From: an uncultured Roseovarius sp. | Lineage (GTDB): Bacteria > Pseudomonadota > Alphaproteobacteria > Rhodobacterales > Rhodobacteraceae | Assembly: GCF_913057115.1 (NCBI RefSeq) | Contig: NZ_CAJXNN010000019.1 | Span: 1 to 64,000 of the forward strand | Direction: 5' to 3' | Length of the DNA: 64,000 nucleotides | Part shown: piece by piece, positions 33,557 to 42,867 of the stretch | Numbering within the stretch: the stretch's first letter is position 1 | How the letters are laid out: each line of letters begins with the position of its first letter | Notes under the pieces: generated by a model | Told to the model about the DNA's origin: nothing | Database searches by the model: none | Seen by the model: only the letters and a program-made list of their open reading frames with translations | Made by a program: the position numbers and the translations under genes

Positions 33557-34942
33557 ATGAACCAGCGCTTGATCTTGGCCATGATCCTTGGGCTGCTGCC
33601 CGGGATGCTTTGGGCGCATGCCTCGGAGCAGGGGTTTGTCCTGCTGTTGCCGACCGATGTCTATATCGGGGCGGGGGTGGCCAGTGTCGCACTGACGGTG
33701 GTTTTGCTCGCGGTTTTGCCGGCATGGGTGGCGGCACGGCTGTTTGCACCTTTGGCGGTTGTCGCGGTGCGGGGCCTGCCCCTGCGGCATGCGACAAGCC
33801 TGATGGCGACGCTGTTTCTGGCTTTTCTGGTCTGGCGCGGGGTCAGCGGATCGAATGATCCATCGGTCAATCCCCTGCCGCTGTTCGTCTGGACGGTGTT
33901 CTGGATCGGCTTGGTCTCGCTTCAGGGGGTGTTGGGCAATCACTGGCGCTGGACCAACCCGTGGACGGGCCTGGTGGCGCTTTTGGGGTGGGTGACGGGC
34001 AGTCGCGCGCCCATCCGCTACCCGCGCGTCTTGGGTCATGCGCCCGGCGTGGTGATTTTCCTGTGTTTTGCGGGGTTTTTGCTGGCTGATCCGGCACCGG
34101 CGGACCCCGACCGGCTTGCCTTGGCGGTGGGCGGCTATTGGTACCTGACACTGATGGGGGTGACGCTGTTTGGCCCGCGTTGGATGCTGCGGGCCGAGGC
34201 CTTGACCATTTTGATGCGCGCCTATGGACGCATGGGCCTTTTGGGCCGGGCGCGCGGGCGCTTGGCGGTGGGCCTTTGGGGCTGGCAGGTTCTCGCGCGG
34301 CCGCGGCCGGGGTTCGGCTTGGCGGTTTTCATCCTTTTGATGCTGGGGTCGGGCAGTTTCGACGGGCTGAACGAAACCTTCTGGTGGTTTGGTTTTCTGG
34401 GCATCAATCCGCTGGAATTTCCGGGCCGGTCGGTTGTGATCACCCAGAACCTTCTGGGGCTGATCGTGGCCAATGCGGCGCTTATCACCGCTTTTGCCGC
34501 CTGTCTTTGGCTGGGCGAACGGATCGCCGGCACCCGCCGCCCCTTGGGCGAGGTGTTTTGTCTTTATGCGCCCACCATTCTGCCCATCGCGCTGGGCTAT
34601 CACGTGGCGCATTACCTCACCTCTTTCATGGTGGATGGGCAATATGTGATCAAATTCCTGACCGACCCGATGGGCCAAGGCGCGGACCTGCTCAACCTTG
34701 GCACGTTTTATGTAACAACGGGGTTTTTCAACACGCCCGGCACGGTCAAGGTGATCTTTCTGACGCAGGCGGGGGCCGTGGTTGTAGGGCATGTGATCGC
34801 CATTCTGCTGGCTCATGCCTTGGCGGTGCGGGGCCATGGCAACAACTGGCGCGCGGTTTTGGGGCAGGCCCCCTTGGCGCTGTTCATGATTGCCTATACT
34901 TTCTTCGGGCTTTGGCTTTTGGCCTCGCCGCGCGGTGTGTGA
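33557..34942 (+). CDS. multi-pass membrane protein of unknown function
   Basis: The 461-residue protein begins with a signal-like helix (LILAMILGLLPGMLWAHA) and has about ten further hydrophobic segments. HASEQGFVLLLPTDVYIGAG follows the first helix, and a conserved-looking WWFGFLGINPLEFPGRS loop sits mid-protein. Relatives recalled from memory are multi-pass proteins sometimes annotated fenitrothion-hydrolase-like (FedB); I would not transfer that function. His-containing segments (GYHVAHYLTSF) could bind metal. It lies 79 bp after the M20 gene. Confidence 0.75.
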   Translation: MNQRLILAMILGLLPGMLWAHASEQGFVLLLPTDVYIGAGVASVALTVVLLAVLPAWVAARLFAPLAVVAVRGLPLRHATSLMATLFLAFLVWRGVSGSNDPSVNPLPLFVWTVFWIGLVSLQGVLGNHWRWTNPWTGLVALLGWVTGSRAPIRYPRVLGHAPGVVIFLCFAGFLLADPAPADPDRLALAVGGYWYLTLMGVTLFGPRWMLRAEALTILMRAYGRMGLLGRARGRLAVGLWGWQVLARPRPGFGLAVFILLMLGSGSFDGLNETFWWFGFLGINPLEFPGRSVVITQNLLGLIVANAALITAFAACLWLGERIAGTRRPLGEVFCLYAPTILPIALGYHVAHYLTSFMVDGQYVIKFLTDPMGQGADLLNLGTFYVTTGFFNTPGTVKVIFLTQAGAVVVGHVIAILLAHALAVRGHGNNWRAVLGQAPLALFMIAYTFFGLWLLASPRGV

Positions 34943-34980
34943 GCCGGTAAAGCACTGGACAAGCAGAGCACGGCGGCGCA

Positions 34981-35030
34981 CCATTGGTGCGACGGGGTGT
35001 GTGAGATACCCCTTTGACCACCAATGGAGG
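34981..35030 (+). promoter_or_regulatory. leader hairpin overlapping the Shine-Dalgarno of the ABC binding protein
   Basis: The outer stem CCATTGGTG/CACCAATGG (34981-34989 and 35019-35027) encloses an inner stem GGGGT/ACCCC. The last two bases of the outer stem are the first GG of the GGAGG ribosome-binding site. Folding could reduce translation. No ligand or family is recognised. Confidence 0.5.
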
Positions 35031-35036
35031 CGTCTT

Positions 35037-36344
35037 ATGACCACCAAAAGCCCCAGAACCCCGAGATCCGTAACATCGACCTCGCGCCGTGGCGCGCTCA
35101 AGACCCTTGCCGGGGGTGTGGCGGGAGCCGCCACCCTGCCGATGTGGGCGCGCTATGCCCAAGCGCAAAGTTCCGAGCCCATCAAGATCGGCTTTCAGGT
35201 CCACCGCACCGGCATCGGCGCGGCCTATGGACGGTGGTACGACCGCACCACGCAGGCGGCGGTGAAGCTGATCAACGAGGGCGGCGGCATCAATGGCCGC
35301 CCGGTCGAGATCGTGGCCGAGGATGACGGGACCGACCCCAAACGCGGTGCCGAAGTGGTCGAGAAATTCGCCACCCAGCACAACTGCGACATCGGCTTCG
35401 GCACGCTGTTCAGCCACGTCGTGATCGGCTCGGCGCCGCGTGCGGGGGAGTTGAAATTGCCCTATTTCGTGGTCTCCGAAGGCACGCATGTCTCGTCGGG
35501 GATGCTGAACCGCTATACCATGCAGCCGGGCATCACCGATGTGCGCAGTCAGGTGATTTCCATGGCGCCCTTCATCACCGAGAACCTTGGCAAGAAGGTC
35601 ACCATGATCTTCCCCGATTATGGCTTTGGTTATGATCACCGCGACAACCTTGCCCCGGCCATCGAGGCACAGGGCGGCGAGGTTGTGGCCAAGATCGCGA
35701 TTCCGCCCTCGGAGACCTCCTTCACCCGCTATTTCCCGAAAATCCCGCGCGAGACCGAGGTCGTCTATCACGTCATGGTGGGCCCCGGCGTTCTGACCTT
35801 CGTCAAGGAGTTGGGCGAGTTCTTTGGCGGGCAGGGGCCGGAGTTGTTCGGGTTCATCGACAGCCTTGAAGCGGTGGCGATCGACAGCCCCGGCTTGGAA
35901 TTCCTTGAAGGCAGCCATTTCTGGGAAGGCATGTGCCGCCACAGCCAGCCCGATGAAAGCGAGCACGAGGCGTTTTACCGCGAGGCCGTGGGGGTCGATT
36001 CGCGGGGCGCGTCGGTCAGCGACCCGACGGATGTCTCGACCTATGGGCATATGTTCGGTTGTTGGGAGACGCTGCATGTGGTCAAGGCGGGCATGGAGGC
36101 AGCGGGCTATCGCGGCCCTCAGGACCGTGCGGCCCTGATAGAGGCGGTGGAGGCCATGACTGACATGCCACTGAGCCAAGCGCATCCGCAGGGCGCCAAG
36201 CGCTTCAACGGCAAGACCCACCAAGTCTTTGGCCACCAGTATATCAGCAAGGTCGAAGGCGGGATGCTCAAGAAGGTGCATACGACTTCGATCGAGGACA
36301 CGCTCTATCCCGACGAAGTGGATTACACGACGCAATCCTTTTGA
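35037..36344 (+). CDS. Tat-exported ABC transporter substrate-binding protein (branched-chain amino-acid/urea type)
   Basis: A twin-arginine signal (TSRRGALKTLAGGVAGAATLP) precedes a Peripla_BP_6 domain: IKIGFQVHRTGIGAAYGRWYDRTTQ, then EIVAEDDGTDPKRGAEVVEKF and VISMAPFITENLGKKVTMIF. Length 435 fits LivJ/AmiC-like proteins. The permease and ATPase genes are absent on both sides, so it is an orphan or serves a distant transporter. Start ATG 35037 is set by GGAGG; the ORF track begins 49 codons early. A strong terminator follows. The ligand cannot be assigned. Confidence 0.9.
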   Translation: MTTKSPRTPRSVTSTSRRGALKTLAGGVAGAATLPMWARYAQAQSSEPIKIGFQVHRTGIGAAYGRWYDRTTQAAVKLINEGGGINGRPVEIVAEDDGTDPKRGAEVVEKFATQHNCDIGFGTLFSHVVIGSAPRAGELKLPYFVVSEGTHVSSGMLNRYTMQPGITDVRSQVISMAPFITENLGKKVTMIFPDYGFGYDHRDNLAPAIEAQGGEVVAKIAIPPSETSFTRYFPKIPRETEVVYHVMVGPGVLTFVKELGEFFGGQGPELFGFIDSLEAVAIDSPGLEFLEGSHFWEGMCRHSQPDESEHEAFYREAVGVDSRGASVSDPTDVSTYGHMFGCWETLHVVKAGMEAAGYRGPQDRAALIEAVEAMTDMPLSQAHPQGAKRFNGKTHQVFGHQYISKVEGGMLKKVHTTSIEDTLYPDEVDYTTQSF

Positions 36345-36365
36345 TTGCTCTGGTTTGCAGGACAG

Positions 36366-36396
36366 GGGGCGCGATAGGTTTCGCGCCCCTTTTTTT
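36366..36396 (+). terminator. intrinsic terminator after the binding-protein gene
   Basis: GGGGCGCGA/TCGCGCCCC with a six-base loop is followed by a run of eight T residues. Confidence 0.9.
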
Positions 36397-36439
36397 GTTT
36401 GTGCGGGTAGGGTGGGCTGACATCCGGCTGTGCGAGGCT

Positions 36440-36527
36440 AAAGCGTTCCGCCTTTTACCTGAGATATCAGCCAAAGGCGGAACGCGTGCAACGATTGAGC
36501 GTTGCGCTGCATTTCGCGAAACGCTTT
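36440..36527. repeat. nested palindromic repeat with GCGTTCCGCC and CGAAACGC cores
   Basis: The outer pair is AAAGCGTT/AACGCTTT (36440-36447, 36520-36527). The inner pair CGTTCCGCCTTT/AAAGGCGGAACG (36444-36455, 36473-36484) is 12 bp and perfect. A third small hairpin GCAACG/CGTTGC lies between. A related block is at 42272-42386. Confidence 0.7.
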
Positions 36528-36538
36528 AGGTCAAGGCT

Positions 36539-36805
36539 ATGCTGATAACCATTCTGTGCATCTATCTGGCGGTCTATGGCTGCGCGCTTTTTGCCGCACG
36601 TCGTGGGCGTGGCACTGTATGGGCGCTTTATGCCGTGGCGGTGCTTGTGGTGCCCGCGCTCGGCGGAGGGGTGTTTTACATCGTCTACGCGCGGGTCGAC
36701 CCGGTGAATGCCGTGGGCTTTGCGCGCGCGGTGGTCGGACTGGGCGCCGCCTTGGCGCTGGTCGGCTATCCGCTCAGCCTGTGGCGCGCGCGACGGGGGC
36801 TTTAG
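36539..36805 (+). CDS. small three-helix membrane protein
   Basis: The 88-residue frame has three hydrophobic stretches (ITILCIYLAVYGCALF, LYAVAVLVVPALGGGVFYIVY, VGLGAALALVGYPLSLW) and a basic C-terminus. AAGG lies before the ATG. Its stop overlaps the end of the convergent nitroreductase-like gene by four bases. No family is recognised. Helix distribution and positive-inside charge make it a plausible real gene. Confidence 0.55.
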   Translation: MLITILCIYLAVYGCALFAARRGRGTVWALYAVAVLVVPALGGGVFYIVYARVDPVNAVGFARAVVGLGAALALVGYPLSLWRARRGL

Positions 36806-37749
36806 TCGATCACCACGTCGTCAACCGGGCGGCGTGGCGACGGGGCGTGATCCATGGCGGCGTGTCCCATGCGCAGCAGGATTTGCGGATAACCCGTTTT
36901 CCCGGCGAGCGCCTGCAACCTTGGGCGCAAGTGGATCACCTCGATCGGTTGGTTGAGATAGGAGGCCGCGAGTCCGGCCTTGACCCCCAGGAGAAGCAGG
37001 TGGTGGAGGGCCTGTCCCGTGGCCAGCCAATCGGCGGGGCTGTCGCCTTCGCTGCCCAGTACGGCCAGAAGGGGCGAGTGATCGGCCAGATCACTATCGC
37101 GTGCGGCCACGCCATCGCCCAGATCGAAGCGGCGCACAACCATGCGCGCGATTGGGATGGCAAGGCCGGGCAGGGTGAGGCCATCGCCTGCGCGACGTGG
37201 ATGCATCCATTGGGCCAGTTCCCGCCGCCAGCGCGGGTCGGCCCATTGCGCGGCGTCGCCTTCGGCCACGAGTTTCGCGGCGGCCTCGCGGGTTTCCTCG
37301 GTCTCAAGCGGGGCAAGCCATGCGCCTTCGCGCGCAGTTGCCGCTTGCAGGGTGGTCAAGCTGTCCGTGTCGACCGCCTGATCTGTGAAAGCCTTTCGCC
37401 AGGTCTGGCGCATGTCGATCACCGATGCGAGGTCACGGAGGTCCGGCTCGGCGGGGCCGTTGAACGCCAGATGCGCCAGCCGTTCCTCGCCCGGGCCATC
37501 GGGAAGTGGGCTGATGGCCGCGCCCAAACCCTCGGCGGCGGCGGCCACCCGCAGCCCGAAAAGCGCGCAGCCGCAGCTGATGGTCAACTCGCGATCTTCG
37601 GGGTCGGTGACCGGCAGGGCGCGGGTGCGATCGGCCAGCAGGTCGATCCCCTCGTCGGTTGGACGAAACAGCCAAGGCTGGCTGTTGTGGCTGGAGGGCG
37701 CGCGGATGGCGCGGGCGATCATGCGGTGTAGCTTGGCGTCATCGGTCAT
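36802..37749 (-). CDS. Acg-like nitroreductase-family protein
   Basis: The 315-residue protein begins KLHRMIARAIRAPSSHNSQPWLF, the FMN-contact pattern of nitroreductases. DPEDRELTISCGCALFGLR and a C-terminal YPQILLRMGHA follow. The Acg subfamily is about this length and may sequester FMN rather than act as a reductase; which applies is not known. The start at 37749 is preferred over 37773 because AAAAGG lies just upstream. It faces the small membrane-protein gene. Confidence 0.82.
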   Translation of the reverse strand: MTDDAKLHRMIARAIRAPSSHNSQPWLFRPTDEGIDLLADRTRALPVTDPEDRELTISCGCALFGLRVAAAAEGLGAAISPLPDGPGEERLAHLAFNGPAEPDLRDLASVIDMRQTWRKAFTDQAVDTDSLTTLQAATAREGAWLAPLETEETREAAAKLVAEGDAAQWADPRWRRELAQWMHPRRAGDGLTLPGLAIPIARMVVRRFDLGDGVAARDSDLADHSPLLAVLGSEGDSPADWLATGQALHHLLLLGVKAGLAASYLNQPIEVIHLRPRLQALAGKTGYPQILLRMGHAAMDHAPSPRRPVDDVVID

Positions 37750-37830
37750 GGTGGGCCTTTTCCCGGTGAACATGGGGCCAAGGCTAGGGGCAGGGCGTGC
37801 GGTGCGCTTTGCGCGATGTCAAAGGGCGCG

Positions 37831-38355
37831 TCATTCGGTTGGGCGTTCCACCGTGGCCAGACCCAAGCGACGCGCGGCGGCCAGTGACAGGATGCCGGAA
37901 TCGAGGCCTTCGGGCTTCTGGTAGGCGCGCACGGCGGTGCGGGTGCGGGCATCCATCTGCCCCGTGACAGGGCCGCGGTAGAGCCCGCGTACCTTGAGCG
38001 CACGTTGCACGGAGGCCACGAAGTCAGGCGTCTGGACACTCGCGCAGGGGGTTTCGAACCATGTCACGCGGCGTTCCTGCACGATGGCCTGCCGGGTCTC
38101 GGTCTTGTAGATCGCCGGTTCTTCCACGGTGCCGTCATTCCGGACTTGCGCGGGCTGCAACAACACCTGTTCGGTGACGGTTTCGATCACGGCCGGCGTC
38201 ACATCCTTGCCCCAGCAGGTGCCGGGCGCGGCGCCCGGGGGCGCTTCTTGCAGGGTCTGGACGATCTCGGGTTCGTTCGGGCCGGTCAGGGGCAGGGAGC
38301 TTTGGCAGGCGCTCAGCACGGCCAGTAGCGGCAGAAGGACAAGGGGCGATTTCAT
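37831..38355 (-). CDS. lipoprotein with C-terminal peptidoglycan-binding-like domain
   Basis: The start at 38355 gives a lipoprotein signal MKSPLVLLPLLAVLSAC with lipobox LSAC. The mature part contains a Cys-Trp segment (GTCWGKDVTPAVIETVTEQ) and ends in a PG_binding_1-like repeat (FVASVQRALKVRGLYRGPVTGQMDARTRTAVRAYQ). The 174-residue product probably sits in the outer membrane contacting murein. Function beyond that is unknown. Confidence 0.82.
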   Translation of the reverse strand: MKSPLVLLPLLAVLSACQSSLPLTGPNEPEIVQTLQEAPPGAAPGTCWGKDVTPAVIETVTEQVLLQPAQVRNDGTVEEPAIYKTETRQAIVQERRVTWFETPCASVQTPDFVASVQRALKVRGLYRGPVTGQMDARTRTAVRAYQKPEGLDSGILSLAAARRLGLATVERPTE

Positions 38356-38389
38356 ATGCTCGGGCCTCTGTGGGCGGTTTTGCGGCATA

Positions 38390-39245
<856 letters not shown>

Positions 39246-39246
<1 letters not shown>

Positions 39247-39992
39247 TGAAGGGCGGGGCGCGGCGTTTTCCGTTGCGTGGGTACCGGGCACCCGCCCGCC
39301 GCGCATGGTTGGCGCTGTGCCTTGGGCTGCTGGCGCAGGCGGCAAGCGCCCAGGTCATTACCAAGGCGGACTATGCCTCGCCCACCACGCGCTATGCGCA
39401 TGGGGTCTTGGGCGACGCGGTGGAATGGGGGGCGCTGCGCCTGACCTTGGCGGATGGCCGCCGCCTGACCATGACATTGCCCGAGCATCTTGTTTTCGAG
39501 GATATAGCGCCTCGGCTGGCTGATTTGGACGGTGATGGCGCGCCCGAGGTGATCACGGTGGAGGCCAACCTGACAAAGGGCGCGCGGCTGGCCATTTACG
39601 GCTCCGAAGGCCGGATCACCGCCACACCCCATATCGGCCAGCGCAACCGCTGGCTTGCGCCAATCGGCGCGGCGGATATGGATGGCGATGGGACGATTGA
39701 GCTTGCCTATATCGACCGGCCGCATTTGGCCAAAACCCTGCGCCTTTGGCGTTACCACAAGGGCCGACTGACCGAGATCGCCACCGCGCTGGACCTCACC
39801 AACCATAAAATCGGGTGGGATCACATTCCCGGCGGAATCCGTCATTGCGCAACCGGCCCGGAGATCATCACCGCCAATGGCGATTGGTCGCGGATCATGT
39901 CGACGCGCATGTCCAGTGCAGGTCTCACATCGCGCCCGGTTGCGGACTATACCGGCCCTGACAGCCTGACCGCGGCGCTGGCTTGCCCCTAA
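39246..39992 (+). CDS. secreted FG-GAP/VCBS-repeat protein
   Basis: A signal peptide (AWLALCLGLLAQAASAQ) leads to a 230-residue domain. It has two calcium-binding FG-GAP-type loops, LADLDGDGAPEVITVEAN and AADMDGDGTIELAYID, and a third degenerate repeat. Such repeats form beta-propeller blades, but two are too few for a full propeller. It overlaps the ferredoxin stop by one base, so translation is coupled, though the functional link is unclear. Confidence 0.82.
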
Positions 39993-40002
39993 GCCTTCTT
40001 CT

Positions 40003-40045
40003 GTTCAGAAATATCCCGGGGGGTGCGGGGGGCTGGCCCCCCGCC
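40003..40045. repeat. Rhodobacteraceae intergenic repeat, inverted copy
   Basis: TTCTGTTCAGAAATATCCCGGG is the reverse complement, with minor change, of the end of the 62.8-kb repeat. It is followed by the hairpin GCGGGGGGC/GCCCCCCGC. It separates convergent genes. Confidence 0.65.
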
Positions 40046-40077
40046 TCGGTCGGATCGCGCCAGCGATCCGAAGCCGG

Positions 40078-40971
40078 TCAACTCAGGTAATAGTTCTTGG
40101 GGCTCAAGCGCTCCCGCGGCTCAAGCCCCAGATGTGGTGCGATGCTGATCTCGATCGTCCGGCACATGGCATCCAGCGGCAGGCCGTTGACCGTTTCGCC
40201 AAAGGGCGTGGCCAGTTCCTCGGTCACTTCCGCGAGACCAAAAAAGACGTAAGCAATCACCGCCACGAAGGCCGGGGTCATCCAGCCTGCGGGCTCCAGC
40301 AGCGCCAGTGGCACCAGCAGGCAATAAAGATAGGTCGTGCGGAACACCAAGAGCGAATAGACATAAGGCAAGGGCGTGGTGGCGATACGCTCGCACCCGG
40401 CCTGTGCAAGCGCGATGCGCCCGGTGCGTTCGGATAACGCCTTGAGGCCGAAGCCGTCGATTTGCCCCGCCTGTTTGGCGGCGATGATCTCGTCATTGAG
40501 GCGGTTGAGCACGGCACAGGGCGGGTGGGGTGCGTCACTGAAATCCGCCTCGAGCCACTCGCGCGCCGCTGTGGGGGCGGGCAGGCCACGCAGTTGCGCG
40601 CGGTGGTGGTGGATGAAACCCAAGATCAGGCGTTGCACCGTTTCGCGGCGCGCGTCATCGTCGATAAAAAGCGCCGCTTCGCGCGCCAGTGCCCGGCTAT
40701 CGGCCACCAGTTGCCCCCAAAGCTTGCGCGCCTCCCACCAGCGGTCATAGGCGGCATTGTTGCGAAAGCCCAGAAACAGCGAAAGCGCCACACCGAAGAC
40801 GGCGAAGGGCGCGGCGCTGGTATGGGTGAGCGTATAAACATAGCGATCCACGGCGACCATTGCAGCGGCGATCACCGTGACCCCGATGATGCGGGGTAGA
40901 ATATGCGGCAGAACCGAGCCGCGCAGCGCAAACAGAAGCTGCAGCAGCCCGGGTTTGTCGCGCAGGATCAT
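40078..40971 (-). CDS. bestrophin-like (UPF0187) anion channel protein
   Basis: The 297-residue protein has the bestrophin pattern: FAVFGVALSLFLGFRNNAAYDRWWEARKLWGQL after the second helix, then PLPYVYSLLVFRTTYLYCLLVPLALL and FFGLAEVTEELATPFG. Bacterial bestrophins form pentameric channels. The ORF-track start at 41004 is a TTG; the ATG at 40971 overlaps the purD stop (ATGA), so translation is coupled to purD. Confidence 0.88.
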   Translation of the reverse strand: MILRDKPGLLQLLFALRGSVLPHILPRIIGVTVIAAAMVAVDRYVYTLTHTSAAPFAVFGVALSLFLGFRNNAAYDRWWEARKLWGQLVADSRALAREAALFIDDDARRETVQRLILGFIHHHRAQLRGLPAPTAAREWLEADFSDAPHPPCAVLNRLNDEIIAAKQAGQIDGFGLKALSERTGRIALAQAGCERIATTPLPYVYSLLVFRTTYLYCLLVPLALLEPAGWMTPAFVAVIAYVFFGLAEVTEELATPFGETVNGLPLDAMCRTIEISIAPHLGLEPRERLSPKNYYLS

Positions 40972-42233
40972 TTCAGCGCGCGCCAGCCGATATCGCGGCG
41001 GCAAAAGCCTTGTGGCCAGTCGATTTTATCGACCATGGCATAGGCGCGGTCGCGGGCCTCTTGCAGGGTCGACCCGCGCGCGGTGACGTTCAGGACGCGC
41101 CCCCCGGTGGCGGTGATCTGGCCCTCTTTCTCGGTGGTGCCGGCGTGGAAAACCATGTTGAAGCTGTCTTCGGGGCAGCCCTCCAACCCTTTGATCACGC
41201 TGCCTTTCTCATAGCTGCCGGGATAGCCTTTGGCGGCCATCACAACGGTCATGGCGTGATCCTCGGCCCATTGGGCCTTCACCTCGGAAAGCCGCCCCTC
41301 GGCGGCGGCTTGCATGAGGTCCAAGGCCTGCGCACCCAGCCGCATCATCAGCACTTGGCATTCCGGATCGCCGAAGCGGACGTTGTATTCCACAAGGCGC
41401 GGTTGGCCGTCCTTGATCATCAGCCCGGCATAAAGCACGCCCTGATAGGGCGTGCCGCGTTCGGCCATGACGCGCAGGGTGGGGCGGATGATCTCGTCCA
41501 TCGCTTTCGCGGCCACCTCATCGGTCAGGACAGGGGCGGGGGAATAGGCCCCCATGCCACCGGTGTTGGGGCCGGTGTCGCCTTCGCCGACGCGCTTGTG
41601 ATCTTGTGCTGTGCCGATGGGCAGGGCGTCGGTCCCGTCACACAAGATGAAGAACGACGCCTCTTCGCCTTCCATGAATTCCTCGATCACCACTTCGGCG
41701 CCCGCGCCGCCGAAGGCCCCGCCGAACATGTCGTCGATGGCGTCCAGCGCTTGATCTTCGGTTTCGGCCACGATCACGCCTTTGCCCGCGGCCAGGCCAT
41801 CGGCCTTGACCACGATAGGCGCGCCATTGGCGCGGATATGGGCGCGGGCGGCCTCGGCATCGGTGAAATGGCCGTAGCCTGCGGTGGGCGCTTGCGCCGC
41901 GTCGCAGATTTCCTTGGTGAAGCTTTTGGAGGCTTCCAGTTTCGCCGCCGCCTCAGAGGGGCCAAAGACCAAGAGCCCGGCATCGCGCAGCCGGTCGCCG
42001 ACGCCTTTGGCCAAAGGGGCCTCGGGGCCGATGATGACGAAATCAATCGCATTGCCATCACAGAAATTCACCACCGCTGCACCATCCTCGATGTCCAGCG
42101 TGGCGCATTCGGCGATCTGGGCAATGCCGGCGTTGCCCGGGGCGACGATCAGCTTGTCGCACTTGGGGTTTTGCATCACCGCCCATGTCAGCGCATGTTC
42201 GCGCCCGCCGCCGCCCAGAATGAGGATGTTCAT
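40968..42233 (-). CDS. purD: phosphoribosylamine-glycine ligase (GARS)
   Basis: PurD is the second step of purine synthesis, an ATP-grasp ligase. Signatures are GGGGREHALTWA at the start, GPEAPLAKGVGDRLRD, PIVVKADGLAAGKGV, EEFMEGEEASFF and VEYNVRFGDPECQ (metal ligands). Length 421 is exact for the family. It is the first gene of a two-gene unit with the bestrophin gene. Confidence 0.97.
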   Translation of the reverse strand: MNILILGGGGREHALTWAVMQNPKCDKLIVAPGNAGIAQIAECATLDIEDGAAVVNFCDGNAIDFVIIGPEAPLAKGVGDRLRDAGLLVFGPSEAAAKLEASKSFTKEICDAAQAPTAGYGHFTDAEAARAHIRANGAPIVVKADGLAAGKGVIVAETEDQALDAIDDMFGGAFGGAGAEVVIEEFMEGEEASFFILCDGTDALPIGTAQDHKRVGEGDTGPNTGGMGAYSPAPVLTDEVAAKAMDEIIRPTLRVMAERGTPYQGVLYAGLMIKDGQPRLVEYNVRFGDPECQVLMMRLGAQALDLMQAAAEGRLSEVKAQWAEDHAMTVVMAAKGYPGSYEKGSVIKGLEGCPEDSFNMVFHAGTTEKEGQITATGGRVLNVTARGSTLQEARDRAYAMVDKIDWPQGFCRRDIGWRALK

Positions 42234-42271
42234 CTCCGTCTCTCCCGCCGAATTCAGTTGCCCCGTCTTCT

Positions 42272-42386
42272 AAAGCGTTTTGCGAAAAACCTGCAACACA
42301 GCTTTTCGCGAAACGCCTTGCAACATGCACGCATTGCAGGCGTTTCGCCTTTCTCAGAGGCCTCAAGCTCATGGCGAAACACTTTT
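42272..42386. repeat. palindromic repeat block with GCGTTTCGC / GCGAAACGC cores
   Basis: AAAGCGTTTTGCG opens the block, CGCGAAACGCC and GGCGTTTCGCC lie within it, and GGCGAAACACTTTT closes it. Several alternative hairpins can form. It resembles the 36.44-kb block. Confidence 0.6.
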
Positions 42387-42416
42387 GGGCCCTTAAGGGG
42401 GCGGCACAAGCCGGGG

Positions 42417-42770
42417 CTATGGCCCGTGAACCATGAGTGCGACGGTCAGCGCCTCTTTGTCGGCGCGATAAAGGGCGATGTCGGATTTAAGCCCTGCGCG
42501 CAGGGCGGCGCGGCGCGGTTTTGGCACGCGGGCGAGGTCCATCGCCTTGGTCAGCTGAGGGGTCGGGCCTTCCCTTGCAATTTCGGACAGAATCGCCGGG
42601 TGCTGGGCCGTGACATGGTCGCTGACCCGGGCGCGACGGGCGTTATAGGCCGCGTTGTGCCAGCCCGCCGTGACCGCTTGGCCGGGCAGGGCCAAGGGGT
42701 TCGGAATATGGTTGGCCTCTTGCGTGCAGGCCGCGCATATCAGCAGGGCGATGGCCGGAGCGGGTTTCAT
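42417..42770 (-). CDS. small lipoprotein of unknown function
   Basis: The start at 42770 gives a lipoprotein signal MKPAPAIALLICAACTQEAN with lipobox ICAAC. The 117-residue product has a helical mature part (HNAAYNARRARVSDHVTAQHPAILSEIAREG). No family is recognised. It is divergent from xseA; the 97-bp gap must hold both promoters. Confidence 0.75.
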   Translation of the reverse strand: MKPAPAIALLICAACTQEANHIPNPLALPGQAVTAGWHNAAYNARRARVSDHVTAQHPAILSEIAREGPTPQLTKAMDLARVPKPRRAALRAGLKSDIALYRADKEALTVALMVHGP

Positions 42771-42867
42771 GGGGGATACTGTGCCACTGCGCGCGGCCAT
42801 CGGGAAGGGCTTTTCCTTGCGCCGCGCCATGGATAGGGTGGCGGCAAGAGGATGCGAGTGGTGCCCT

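Noticed and set aside
33443-35134. 563-codon minus-strand frame
   Set aside because: Antisense to the membrane-protein gene, with His/Arg/Gln-rich composition typical of shadows.
41010-42836. 608-codon plus-strand frame
   Set aside because: Antisense to purD, which has all ATP-grasp motifs.
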